Part shown: one piece after another, positions 25,857 through 34,815 of the stretch | Numbering within the stretch: position 1 is the stretch's first letter | Layout of the letters: every line of letters starts with the position of its first letter | Assembly: GCF_002250655.1 (NCBI RefSeq) | Contig: NZ_NOZR01000033.1 | Coordinates: 1-64,000 of the forward strand | Origin: Mycolicibacterium sphagni | GTDB taxonomy: Bacteria > Actinomycetota > Actinomycetes > Mycobacteriales > Mycobacteriaceae | DNA length: 64,000 bases | Direction of reading: 5' to 3' | Made by a program: the position numbers and the translations under genes | Notes under the pieces: generated by a model | What the model saw: only the letters and a program-made list of their open reading frames with translations | Told to the model about the DNA's origin: nothing | The model's database searches: none

Positions 25857-27125
25857 TCAGCTACGGCATTTCAGCCGCGCAAATGCTTCCACCCGGTCAG
25901 CGGCGGCAGCAACGCTGTCGGCGCGCGTCATCATCTGCGGAGCGATCTCGCGAGCGCGCGCCGCATATTCGGGCTTCAGGATTCGTTTCAGATCCTTGAC
26001 CAGCGATTTTTCGGTTGTGGTCGAGAAACGCCGCCCAGCGCCGACCTTGAGCCGTTTGAGCTGAGCGGCAAAAAATGGCTGATCGGGCAACGTCCAGAGC
26101 ACCAATTGCGGAACGCCTGCCCGCAGGCATGCAGCCAGGGTGCCCGAGCCGCCGTGGTGTACCACCGCACGGCACGTCGGGAAGATCGTCGCGTAATTCA
26201 CCTGGCCGACGACCTTCACGTGGTCGCCGTGCGGCACGTTGCCGTAATCGGTGCCGCCGGCACCGACAATCGCCCGCTCCCCCAACTGCGTGCAGGCCGC
26301 ATCGATCATGGCGATGGTGTTTGCTGGCGATCCGATCGGGACGCTGCCGAACCCGAAGAAAATCGGCGGCGTTCCGTCGGCGATCCACGCCGCGACCTCG
26401 TCGTCGGCATCCGTCGGTGACGCCATCGCCAGCGCACCGACGAACGGTCGCTCGCCGGCCCATTGCGACCATTCGCTCGCCAGGCCCGGAAAGACCAATT
26501 CGTCGTAGGCCTGGATCTCGAGTGATCCTCGCCCTGCGATCCGCTGCGGAGCGGGGCTGGAGGCGTTGGGCAGGCCCAGGTCGCGGCGCTGGGAGTCCTC
26601 ACCCTTGCGCGTGCCCCGCCACGCCGTCCATTCGTTCACCTTCATGGCGATGCGGCTCAGCGGCGCGGGCAGGATCGGCATCAACTGACCGTGCACCCGG
26701 TACGGGAAGTAGTGCAGGGTGACCAGGGGAATGTCGTAGGCCTCGGCCACGTTGGCGGCGGGCTGCTCGAAGATCAGGCCGGTGAGCAGAAGGTCGGCCC
26801 CCTCGGCCACCACAGCCAGGGTCTTCGTCATCTCCGCCCAGCACTCCTCGGCAAACTGCGCGGTTTCTGCAGCCATCCGGTTGAGCTCTTTGAGCTTCCA
26901 GGGGGTGCGACCGTAGAGCGTGAAGTACTTCCACTGCAGCTCCAGGATGGCTGTGGAGTCCAGTCCGTAGGCAACGGCGGGCAGTCCAGCGGCCTCGGCG
27001 AAGGCGACGAGATTGGGCGGGACCACCATGCGTACGTCGTGCCCTCGGCGCAGCAGCTCACGGCCGACCACGACGGCGGGCTCGATATCACCGCGTCCGC
27101 CGTAGCTCGACAGGACCAATTTCAT
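25857..27125 (-). CDS. GT1-family glycosyltransferase (GPL Gtf-like)
   Basis: 422 aa. N-terminal SSYGGRGDIEP, donor motif VVHHGGSGTL then LPDQPFFAAQ. The segment after PDQ (FFAAQ rather than FWGA) is shared in type with the GT1 at 33501 (GLRTRQ), so these two may form a subgroup. It is transcribed from a promoter divergent from the GMC oxidoreductase (27180-27210) and followed by a hairpin, so it may be monocistronic. Confidence 0.9.
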   Translation of the reverse strand: MKLVLSSYGGRGDIEPAVVVGRELLRRGHDVRMVVPPNLVAFAEAAGLPAVAYGLDSTAILELQWKYFTLYGRTPWKLKELNRMAAETAQFAEECWAEMTKTLAVVAEGADLLLTGLIFEQPAANVAEAYDIPLVTLHYFPYRVHGQLMPILPAPLSRIAMKVNEWTAWRGTRKGEDSQRRDLGLPNASSPAPQRIAGRGSLEIQAYDELVFPGLASEWSQWAGERPFVGALAMASPTDADDEVAAWIADGTPPIFFGFGSVPIGSPANTIAMIDAACTQLGERAIVGAGGTDYGNVPHGDHVKVVGQVNYATIFPTCRAVVHHGGSGTLAACLRAGVPQLVLWTLPDQPFFAAQLKRLKVGAGRRFSTTTEKSLVKDLKRILKPEYAARAREIAPQMMTRADSVAAAADRVEAFARLKCRS

Positions 27126-27179
27126 CGCCGGTTGTGGCCTTTCCGTCGTCCTGTGCCCGCAGTGCCAGGAGCAACGGCC

Positions 27180-27210
27180 ATTATTACCGTTTTTTTGACG
27201 GGCTAGTCAG
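27180..27210 (-). promoter_or_regulatory. Promoter for the GT1 at 25857
   Basis: On the minus strand CTGACT (27210-27205) and TAATAAT (27186-27180) are 18 bases apart, a good -35/-10 pair. The start codon is ~55 bases further on. The spacer holds a run of seven A residues. Confidence 0.5.
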
Positions 27211-27235
27211 CGTTCGGCCATGACGTCGGCTCATC

Positions 27236-27300
27236 GTTGATACCATCCCGAATCGCCCAGACCAGGCCATCTTTGGGCCACCACGCTGAGGAGCCCGATT
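27236..27300 (+). promoter_or_regulatory. Promoter and 5' leader of GMC oxidoreductase 1 (duplicated element, copy 1)
   Basis: This ~65-base stretch matches 39064-39128 upstream of the second GMC gene at most positions and without gaps. TACCAT at 27241-27246 fits a -10 element, followed by a ~50-base leader containing GGGCCA and the ribosome site GAGGAG. Confidence 0.6.
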
Positions 27301-28941
27301 TTGGCTGACGGCGCATTGAGCGCGCGCGACATAGAACGTCTCGAGTGGGACGTGATTGTCGTGGGCACTGGCATGGGCGGCGGGACGCTCGGATACTCCC
27401 TGGCCCGCGCGGGACGCCGAGTGCTGTTTGTCGAAAAGGGGCGCTCCACGCTGCCGGGCGTACCGGGAACGATTCGCTCGGCAATGCCCGAACTGGCCGA
27501 ACCGGCAGCAACCCGTTCCGCGGCGACCTACTACGACGCCTTGGCTCGCGGCGGGCGCTCGACGGATGAGGTCGAAGACGTCAGCGGACGCTCCGCCAAG
27601 CGCTTTGTGCCGTTCATCGGCAGCGGTACCGGCGGCTCCTCGGCGCTCTACGGCATGGTCTGCGAAAGGTTCTTCGCTCAAGATTTCACTCCCCGGCAGA
27701 ACTTCACCGATCCCGGCGAATCGACCGTGCCCGAGGCCTGGCCTGTCACCTTCGACCAGATGCGGCCCTGGTACGCCGAGGCCGAGAGACTTATGAACGT
27801 CCGGGGCGAGCCTGATCCGCTGCGGCCGGAGGAGGCGAACGTCAATCTCCCTGCCGCACCCCCATTCTCGAACGACAACCAGCCACTGGTCGACTATCTG
27901 ACGGGTCGCGGGTTGCATCCTTATCACTTGCCGATGGCCTGCGACTACACCGACGACTGTGCGACCTGTCAGACCTTTCTGTGCTCCCAGTCGTGCAAGA
28001 ACGACTCCGCGCGCAACTGCGTATTGCCCGCCGTCACCGAGCACGGCGCCCAGCTGCTAACCGAATGCCGGGTCGTGCGGATCGACGCCGACCGCACCAC
28101 GGCCCGGCAGGTGGTCTGCGAGCACCCGTCCGGCCAACTGACCTTGCGCGCGAAGGTGGTCGTGCTCGCCGCCGGCGCGCTGGCCACCCCCGTGCTGCTA
28201 CTCAATTCCCGATCGGGTGACTGGCCCCGTGGGCTGGCAAACGGGTCGGACTGGGTGGGGCGCAACCTGATGCGTCATCTCCTGGACCCGGTCGAAATCT
28301 GGCCGCAGACGGACTCCACGATCACCGCCGCCAACAAGGAGATCGGGCTCAACGACTTCTACTTCTATGAGGGCCAGAAGTACGGGACCGTGCAGTCGTT
28401 CGGCGCGATACCGCCGATGGAGTGGCTGCTGAACCGTCCCGGTCCGCAGGGCAGAGCACTACGCCTGATGCGCCCGGCGGTGCGCCGGGTCTACGAAAAG
28501 TTCTTCACCGGCGGGCTGATTCTGGCTGCGATGATGGAAGACCTCCCCTACCTGGACAACCGGGTGCTGCTGTCGGATCACCCGGGCTCCGACGGGCGGC
28601 AGCGGATGCGGATGCAGTACCGCTTGCACGCCAATGAACTTGAACGCCATTCGGCCTTTTTGCGGTTGTTCAAAGGGGTGCTGGAACCGTTCCGCACCCG
28701 CGGTCTGGGCAGCGGCAAGGAAAACTCGAATATGGGCCACGTGTGCGGCACGTGCCGGTTCGGTGCCGATCCCACGACCAGCGTGCTGGATCCGCAGAAC
28801 CGCGCGCACGAAGTGGACAACCTGTACGTGGTGGACACCTCGTTCTTTCCGTCCAGCGCCGGCCTCAATCCGAGCCTGACGGTGGCAGCCAATGCGCTGC
28901 GTGTGGCTGAGCATGTGAACCAGGCGCACTTCGCCACCTGA
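27301..28941 (+). CDS. GMC-family FAD-dependent oxidoreductase (paralogue 1)
   Basis: 546 aa. N-terminal FAD-binding motif VVGTGMGGG and FVEKG. A Cys-rich segment CDYTDDCATCQ followed by CSQSC at ~220-235. The C-terminal GMC block has GHVCGTCRFG, the catalytic His, and then GLNPSLTVAANA. GMC enzymes oxidise alcohols (choline, glucose, sterols, long-chain alcohols) with FAD. In this locus it could oxidise a sugar hydroxyl to a keto sugar or act on the lipid; this is unknown. TTG at 27301 is set by GAGGAG seven bases upstream. It is followed after 47 bases by a methyltransferase and has a close paralogue at 39129 with a conserved promoter. Confidence 0.88.
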   Translation: MADGALSARDIERLEWDVIVVGTGMGGGTLGYSLARAGRRVLFVEKGRSTLPGVPGTIRSAMPELAEPAATRSAATYYDALARGGRSTDEVEDVSGRSAKRFVPFIGSGTGGSSALYGMVCERFFAQDFTPRQNFTDPGESTVPEAWPVTFDQMRPWYAEAERLMNVRGEPDPLRPEEANVNLPAAPPFSNDNQPLVDYLTGRGLHPYHLPMACDYTDDCATCQTFLCSQSCKNDSARNCVLPAVTEHGAQLLTECRVVRIDADRTTARQVVCEHPSGQLTLRAKVVVLAAGALATPVLLLNSRSGDWPRGLANGSDWVGRNLMRHLLDPVEIWPQTDSTITAANKEIGLNDFYFYEGQKYGTVQSFGAIPPMEWLLNRPGPQGRALRLMRPAVRRVYEKFFTGGLILAAMMEDLPYLDNRVLLSDHPGSDGRQRMRMQYRLHANELERHSAFLRLFKGVLEPFRTRGLGSGKENSNMGHVCGTCRFGADPTTSVLDPQNRAHEVDNLYVVDTSFFPSSAGLNPSLTVAANALRVAEHVNQAHFAT

Positions 28942-28988
28942 GCTATGGAGTAGGTCCTAGTCTGTCCGGAAACCTGGAGGTGAAAACG

Positions 28989-30107
28989 TTGGGCGTTGTC
29001 GATAGCGGGACCGTGGGTCGGACGAACCAGACGGTGGATCGGACGAACATTCATCGCCTGTGGCGATTGGTCCTCATTGTCATCGCGCTCGGTGTCGCGA
29101 CGGCGTGTTACTTCGCACCAATACTTCTCATCGCGATTGGCGTGCTGGCAGTCCTGCTGCTCTGCGCCCGCCTGATATATCGCGGCCGAGACCGCTACAT
29201 CCCCAATCTGTATGCGCGAGATATCAGGGTTTACGACGACGAGTACCAAGCGTTCATTCGACGGTCGCTTCCAGAGATTCGCAGCCAAAAGATTCCAGGG
29301 CATCCACTGTTATGGGAAGCATCGCGGCTGCCGGAGCCGACTACTGAGAATTCCGACGAACTACTGCTCGATCTCGGCGTCTGGATCGGATGGTCGACAC
29401 GACTCACATCGGATGCATCGGGCCGGACGGTGTACGGGTTCGATACCTTCGAAGGACTGGTGGAAGACTGGCAGATCGAGGACCAATTCTTGATCAAGCA
29501 GGGCACCTTCTCTCTGTCAGATCCGCTGGCGAAGCGCTTCATCCACGACACCGGTGTGACCTTGCAGGACGGCGTTCCTGCAACACTCGGGCGCAAGGTG
29601 CAGTACGTCAAGGGAAGCACCTATGACACGCTGGCTCCCTTCCTGGCTGAACGGCCGCAAGCCCCGATCAGGCTATTTCACATGGATCTGGACACCTACG
29701 AAAGCTGCCTGCACGGGCTGGAAACGTGCAAGGACCACTTTGTCGAGGGCTCGATTCTCGTCTTTGACGAGTACCTGGTCACCAACGGAGAAATGCGGGC
29801 ATTCTTTGAGTTCCAGAATCGCTACGGCCTCGAATGGCGTTATCGCTCTTGGGGTCTCGAGGTCGGCGAGATGAATGCCGAGATGGTGACCGCGCCTTGG
29901 AAGCGCGCCATGTACTACCTGGCCGCGATCACCATGCACCTGCTGGACGGTCGCTACCTCTGGAAGTTCCTGACCAAGCGCTATTGGCGCTTCTGGCTGG
30001 GTGCACCTATCGGCGACATCGCCTTCATGCTCGGCGCAGCCGGATTGCGAAAGTCGGTGAGTCTTGAGATCACCGGCCTGGGAAAGCTCGATCCAACGCG
30101 GCGATAA
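28989..30107 (+). CDS. TylF-like O-methyltransferase with N-terminal membrane anchor
   Basis: 372 aa. Residues ~20-60 form two hydrophobic helices (WRLVLIVIALGVA and APILLIAIGVLAVLL), followed by a basic segment, so the enzyme is anchored with its catalytic domain on one face. The rest is a TylF/macrocin-type SAM methyltransferase: LLDLGVWIGWST, YGFDTFEGLVEDW, and a metal-binding HMDLDTYES. TTG at 28989 is preferred behind CTGGAGG; GTG at 28980 is too close to it. A membrane anchor is not usual for TylF enzymes and suggests it methylates lipid-linked sugar at the membrane. It lies between GMC oxidoreductase 1 and the third OafA-SGNH protein on one strand. Confidence 0.82.
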   Translation: MGVVDSGTVGRTNQTVDRTNIHRLWRLVLIVIALGVATACYFAPILLIAIGVLAVLLLCARLIYRGRDRYIPNLYARDIRVYDDEYQAFIRRSLPEIRSQKIPGHPLLWEASRLPEPTTENSDELLLDLGVWIGWSTRLTSDASGRTVYGFDTFEGLVEDWQIEDQFLIKQGTFSLSDPLAKRFIHDTGVTLQDGVPATLGRKVQYVKGSTYDTLAPFLAERPQAPIRLFHMDLDTYESCLHGLETCKDHFVEGSILVFDEYLVTNGEMRAFFEFQNRYGLEWRYRSWGLEVGEMNAEMVTAPWKRAMYYLAAITMHLLDGRYLWKFLTKRYWRFWLGAPIGDIAFMLGAAGLRKSVSLEITGLGKLDPTRR

Positions 30108-30134
30108 CCACACCCCTTGCCGAGGTGGTTGATC

Positions 30135-32330
30135 GTGAGCCGGGACAACAGCTTTAGCCCCGCCGAGGAGCGACAGGGTACGCACGCGGAACAGAACGGG
30201 TTCCGACTCGATATCGAGGGTTTACGCGCAGTCGCGGTGGTGGCCGTGGTCCTGTTCCACGCTTCGGTACCCGGCCTCGGTGGCGGGTACGTCGGTGTCG
30301 ACGTGTTCTTTGTCATCTCGGGCTTCTTGATCACCGGGCTGCTGTGGCGTGAGGTGAGCGGCACCGGCTCTGTAGGGCTGCGCGCGTTTTACGGCGCGCG
30401 GGCGCGCCGACTGCTGCCGGCCTCGGCTGCGGTCGGCGTCGTCACGATGATTGCCGCGACGTTCCTCCTACCGCCGCTGCAAGCACCAACGGTTCTGTAC
30501 GACGGGATCTTCAGCGCGTTGTACGTGAGCAACTACCGATTCATGCTCGACGGCGTCAACTACTTCAGCGCTGCCAACCACCTGTCACCTTCGCCGTTCC
30601 TGCATTATTGGTCGCTGGGTGTCGAGGAACAGTTCTATCTGGTGTGGGCGCCTTTGATCCTTGGCGTGACCTGGTTGATCCGGTCGGTTCGCCGGGCAAG
30701 GAAGAGCCCGCAATCTGGTGTCGCCAAGACGCAACGCCCGTATCTGGTCGCTCTAGCCCTGGTCGCGGTTATGTCCTTCGGGATGTCGTTGGTCCTCACC
30801 GACGTCGTGCCCGCCGCCGCGTTCTACTCGCTGCCCACACGAGCGTGGCAACTAGCGATCGGTGGGCTTGTTGCTCTCGCGGCCCGCCATTGGCGCCGGC
30901 TTCCTGCCTTGCCCGCAGGTATCGCGGGATGGGCCGGATTGGCACTGATCCTGTTGTCCTGCACCTGGTTCAGCCCCGCCACACCCTTTCCAGGCACCGC
31001 CGCATTGCTGCCCACGCTCGGCGCGGCACTGATCATCGGCGCCGGCTGCGCCACACCGACGCAGGGTTGCGGGCGCTTGCTGGGGCTGCCACCGATGCGT
31101 GCCATCGGCCGCATCTCCTACTCGTGGTACCTATGGCACTGGCCAGTGCTGGTGTTGGCTCCCCTCCTGGTTGGCCACTCATTGGGATTGGTCGCCCGGT
31201 TGATCACGGCTCTGCTATCCGCCGGGCTGGCTTGGCTCACAATGCGATTCATCGAAAACCCGCTGCGCTTTCGGCCGAGCATCCGTCACTCCCCCTGGCG
31301 CAGTCTCGGTCTCGGCGCCACGGCCACCGCTGTCGCGGTCTGTGCCGGTCTGGCGCTGCTGCAAGTCGTACCGACCACGGTCGGGCGAGGCGCCCCTAGG
31401 AAGCAACTGGCTGTCACAGCGTCTCCCGCGCAAGAAGGAGCCGGCCTCGACGCTTATGACGCCGCTGTGCGCCAGGCCTTCGCTCAAGTACAAACCGCAC
31501 TCGTCGCCTCCGCCGGCATCCAGTCCGTCCCATCGAATCTTGTTCCTCCGCTGGCGAATGCAGCTCTCGAAGACAAGGACGTGTACCTTCGCGGCTGCAT
31601 GCGCGACTTCCTCGAGACCGGTCACCCGGAATGCGCATCGGGCGATACGGCCTCAGCCACCACAGTGGCGCTGATCGGCGATTCTCATGCCGCGATGTGG
31701 AATCCAGCATTCCAGCAGCTCGCTGCTTTGCGCCACTGGCGGGTTGAGACCTTGGCGAAAACCGGCTGTCCACTCTTGGACCTGCCTATCAGCAGCCCGC
31801 TACTGCACCGGGAGTACACCGAGTGTGAGCAGTGGCGTACCGAGATCATCAACCGGCTGCGTACGGAGCATCCGCGACTTGTCGTCCTCAGCATGTGGCG
31901 CGGATATGGTTCGGTCGGCTGGCCATCGGGATTCACGTCCTACGATCCGGCCTGGCTCGACAGCCTGACCCGCATGGTCCACCAGCTCCGCGACAGCGGC
32001 ACGCAGGTCCTGGTTCTCGGCCCGATCCCCGATCCCCAGTCGGTGGTGCCGGTCTGTCTGTCTGCCCACCTGAATGACGCGACAGCCTGCGAGCCACAGC
32101 GTTCCAGTGCTGTCAATGCGTCCGGGATCGCTGCAGAGGCCGCAGCTGTCAAGTCTGGCGGCGGACACTACGCCGACCTCACCGACCTGTTCTGCACCGC
32201 AGACCGCTGCCCGGTCATTGTCGGCAACACCTTGGTCTATTTCGATTGGAATCATCTGACCCTCGAATACTCCCGAGCGTTAAGCCCGGTCATCGGGACC
32301 TTGACTGATCGGGCGCTCGCCCAGGGCTAA
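30135..32330 (+). CDS. OafA/acyltransferase-3 membrane protein with C-terminal SGNH domain (paralogue 3)
   Basis: 731 aa. Same layout as the two proteins at 11358 and 13650: acyltransferase-3 domain (DIEGLRAVAV, VFFVISGFLIT, SWYLWHWPVL), then an SGNH domain with GDSHAAMW and terminal DWNH. GTG at 30135 is chosen because GAGGTGG stands six bases before it; a TTG at 30117 has no ribosome site. It has no GTAAGAATG box and follows the anchored methyltransferase by 27 bases, so it is probably read from the GMC promoter. The stop overlaps the convergent acyltransferase gene by four bases. Confidence 0.9.
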   Translation: MSRDNSFSPAEERQGTHAEQNGFRLDIEGLRAVAVVAVVLFHASVPGLGGGYVGVDVFFVISGFLITGLLWREVSGTGSVGLRAFYGARARRLLPASAAVGVVTMIAATFLLPPLQAPTVLYDGIFSALYVSNYRFMLDGVNYFSAANHLSPSPFLHYWSLGVEEQFYLVWAPLILGVTWLIRSVRRARKSPQSGVAKTQRPYLVALALVAVMSFGMSLVLTDVVPAAAFYSLPTRAWQLAIGGLVALAARHWRRLPALPAGIAGWAGLALILLSCTWFSPATPFPGTAALLPTLGAALIIGAGCATPTQGCGRLLGLPPMRAIGRISYSWYLWHWPVLVLAPLLVGHSLGLVARLITALLSAGLAWLTMRFIENPLRFRPSIRHSPWRSLGLGATATAVAVCAGLALLQVVPTTVGRGAPRKQLAVTASPAQEGAGLDAYDAAVRQAFAQVQTALVASAGIQSVPSNLVPPLANAALEDKDVYLRGCMRDFLETGHPECASGDTASATTVALIGDSHAAMWNPAFQQLAALRHWRVETLAKTGCPLLDLPISSPLLHREYTECEQWRTEIINRLRTEHPRLVVLSMWRGYGSVGWPSGFTSYDPAWLDSLTRMVHQLRDSGTQVLVLGPIPDPQSVVPVCLSAHLNDATACEPQRSSAVNASGIAAEAAAVKSGGGHYADLTDLFCTADRCPVIVGNTLVYFDWNHLTLEYSRALSPVIGTLTDRALAQG

Positions 32331-33499
32331 GCAGGCGGTGCAACAGCCGGAGAACTTCGCCGGCCGAGACGCGCTTTCAACGACATCGCAGGCTTCTCGA
32401 CCAGGAACCAACTCAAAGCCGCCAACGGCAGGGTCACTGCCGCGGCGATGATCGCGAAAACGGGTGGAGCCAGGAAGGCGAGTCCGCAGATGACCAGGAT
32501 CTGCTGAATGGGAAACGCGTAAATGTAGACGCCATACGACAAGTCAGTCCTCAATCGCAGGCGCGGATGGTGGATAAGTGCACCCGAAACCACGAGCGCA
32601 TATGCCAACGGGAATGCCGCAATCCAGCGATAGTTGGGCAGCAGACTGGCTGCCAGAACGATCCCGACACTCAGCGCGACGAGTGACCAACGAGCGGGAA
32701 TGACGTTGCGCAATTGATACAGCAGCGCACCAGCGAGGAACATTGCCGCGAATCGCGCAGCCGCGCCCTCAGCGATCAGTATCTGAGTCGCCGCGGTCAT
32801 CGGTGGCCGTTTGTCGGGCGGCGCTTCGACGATGGCACTCATCGACGGCAGCTGGGTGGACCAGAGCACCGCCAATGCCAGCAGCCCTGGAATCACCCAT
32901 CGCCGGCGGATTAATCCGGTCACTCCGAGAATCGCAATGGCGATGTAACACAGCGCTTCCCAATAGAGCGTCCACAGCGAACTATCCCACTCGCCCGGCA
33001 GCGGAACTCCCAGAGGAGTGCCGGAGATATCGTTTTGCTTGATCATCAACGCACTGTTATTCAGGACGTAGTGGACCGGCCCAGGCGACAGCAGGAGCTT
33101 GCCAGGAGAACCGCCCTGGATCGCCACACCGATTGGTGCGATGACGAACGCGACGACAACTAAACACACCCAGAACGCTGGGAGTATGCGCAACCCTCGA
33201 GCGGCGAAATAGTCACGCAACCGCGGTCGCCGAACCCAACTCCAGGTGATGAGAAATCCCGAAATGGCGAAGAACCCGTCCACCCACACATCTCGCAGCA
33301 GTTGGTGTGCCGGCTCGAAGGATATTGTGCGGCCGGTGATAAGCCAAGAGTGCCAGAGAATGACGCCCGTCGCCATCGCCAGTCGCCACGCGTTGAGAGC
33401 GTTGTTTTGAGGGTCGAATACCTCTGCGAGCGTGCGCCTTCCCGAGCGACTGACACTTTCATCTTCGTTGTCACCAACGACTTTCGGGTCAGCGCCCAT
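32327..33499 (-). CDS. Acyltransferase-3 family membrane protein (short form, paralogue of 22068-23291)
   Basis: 390 aa, multi-pass, with VILWHSW and DGFFAISGFLITWSW as in the paralogue; long stretches such as NLSYGVY-type TDLSYGVYIYAFPIQQ are near-identical between the two. ATG at 33499 follows the stop of the upstream GT1 gene by one base, so translation is coupled; an earlier in-frame start at 33526 would overlap that gene. Expected role is O-acylation of the glycan, perhaps of the sugar added by its partner glycosyltransferase. Confidence 0.88.
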   Translation of the reverse strand: MGADPKVVGDNEDESVSRSGRRTLAEVFDPQNNALNAWRLAMATGVILWHSWLITGRTISFEPAHQLLRDVWVDGFFAISGFLITWSWVRRPRLRDYFAARGLRILPAFWVCLVVVAFVIAPIGVAIQGGSPGKLLLSPGPVHYVLNNSALMIKQNDISGTPLGVPLPGEWDSSLWTLYWEALCYIAIAILGVTGLIRRRWVIPGLLALAVLWSTQLPSMSAIVEAPPDKRPPMTAATQILIAEGAAARFAAMFLAGALLYQLRNVIPARWSLVALSVGIVLAASLLPNYRWIAAFPLAYALVVSGALIHHPRLRLRTDLSYGVYIYAFPIQQILVICGLAFLAPPVFAIIAAAVTLPLAALSWFLVEKPAMSLKARLGRRSSPAVAPPA

Positions 33500-33500
33500 C

Positions 33501-34775
33501 TCAACAAACTCGATCCACGCGAACAAAGTTTTCTACCAAATCAGCAGCGGCAGCTACGCTTTCGGCAGGCGTTGTCATCTGAGACGCGAACTCCCTAGCT
33601 CGCATGACATATCGCGGGGCCAATACCTTCCGTAAGTCCGCGATCAATGACTCTTCGCTGGTGCCGGCGAAGCGCCGCCCGGTACCCACCTCCAACCGTT
33701 TGAGTTGCCTGGTCCTAAGCCCCTGATCGGGCAACGTCCACAGCCCCACCTGGGGGACGCCCGCCCGCAGACAGGCGGCGATGGTGCCTGCGCCGCTGTG
33801 GTGCACGACCGCGCGGCAGAGCGGGAAGATCTCCGCGAAATTCACCAGACCCACCACCTTGACGTGCTCGGGGTAGGAGATCGTGCTGAAGTCGGTGGAG
33901 CCTGCACCCACCAACGCCCGCTCACCCAATTGTTCACTGACAGCACTGATCATCGCGATCGTGTCGACCGGGGAACCAACCGGAACGCTGCCGAATCCAA
34001 AAAAGATCGGTGGTGTGCCGTCGGCGATCCACGATGCGACCTCGCCATCGGACTCCGTCGCTGACTCAAGGGTCAGCGTGCCGACAAAGGGGCGCTGGCT
34101 CCCCCAACTCGCCCACTCCGCCGCCAGGCCGGGAATCCACGCCTCGTCGTACCCTTGAATTTCCAGCGAGCCACGTTCGGCGATTCGTTCCGGCCACGGC
34201 CCTGTCGCCTCCGGCAACCCAAGCGCACGACGCTGAAGGGCTTCGACGTCCTTGACCGGTCCGCTCCACGCCATCCGCTCGTATGCCTTCATCACCGCCC
34301 TCCCCACCGGCGCCGGCAGCAGCGGCAGGACCTTCCCATTGGCTCGGGTCGGAAAGAAGTCCACCGTGACCAAGGGGATGCCGTAATACTCCGCGACGTT
34401 GGCCGAGAACTGCTCGAATCCGTAACCGGCGATGATCAGATCAGCGCCCTCCGCCAGAGATGTCAGGGTCGCGAACGCTCCCTCCGTCCAGCACTGGGTG
34501 ACGATATCCCCGATTTGAGCCCCCAGCCACTTCAGATCCTTTTGTTTCCAAGGCATTTGAAAGAAGCACGTCCAGTAGTCGCGTTGGGCGTCCATCATCG
34601 CTTGCGATTCATCGCCCCACGGCACCGCCGTGAGTCCGGCCGCCTCGGCGAAGCCGACCACGTTCGGCGGGACCGCGATCGTGACGTCATGGCCTCTGCG
34701 CAGCAGCTCACGACCGATGACGACTGAAGGCTCGACATCGCCGCGGACGCCATGGCAGGCCAGAACCACCTTCAT
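33501..34775 (-). CDS. GT1-family glycosyltransferase with HHSG donor motif
   Basis: 424 aa. N-terminal ACHGVRGDVEP; the donor-binding motif reads VVHHSGAGTI instead of the HHGG found in the other five GT1 enzymes here. PDQ follows, then GLRTRQ. The Gly-to-Ser change lies at the loop that contacts the nucleotide-sugar phosphates, so it may alter donor choice or activity. The gene is coupled to the short acyltransferase downstream and lies 40 bases after the Gfo/Idh gene. Confidence 0.88.
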   Translation of the reverse strand: MKVVLACHGVRGDVEPSVVIGRELLRRGHDVTIAVPPNVVGFAEAAGLTAVPWGDESQAMMDAQRDYWTCFFQMPWKQKDLKWLGAQIGDIVTQCWTEGAFATLTSLAEGADLIIAGYGFEQFSANVAEYYGIPLVTVDFFPTRANGKVLPLLPAPVGRAVMKAYERMAWSGPVKDVEALQRRALGLPEATGPWPERIAERGSLEIQGYDEAWIPGLAAEWASWGSQRPFVGTLTLESATESDGEVASWIADGTPPIFFGFGSVPVGSPVDTIAMISAVSEQLGERALVGAGSTDFSTISYPEHVKVVGLVNFAEIFPLCRAVVHHSGAGTIAACLRAGVPQVGLWTLPDQGLRTRQLKRLEVGTGRRFAGTSEESLIADLRKVLAPRYVMRAREFASQMTTPAESVAAAADLVENFVRVDRVC

Positions 34776-34815
34776 CGCGGATCTAGCCTTCCAAGATCAT
34801 GCGTAGGCACATGAG

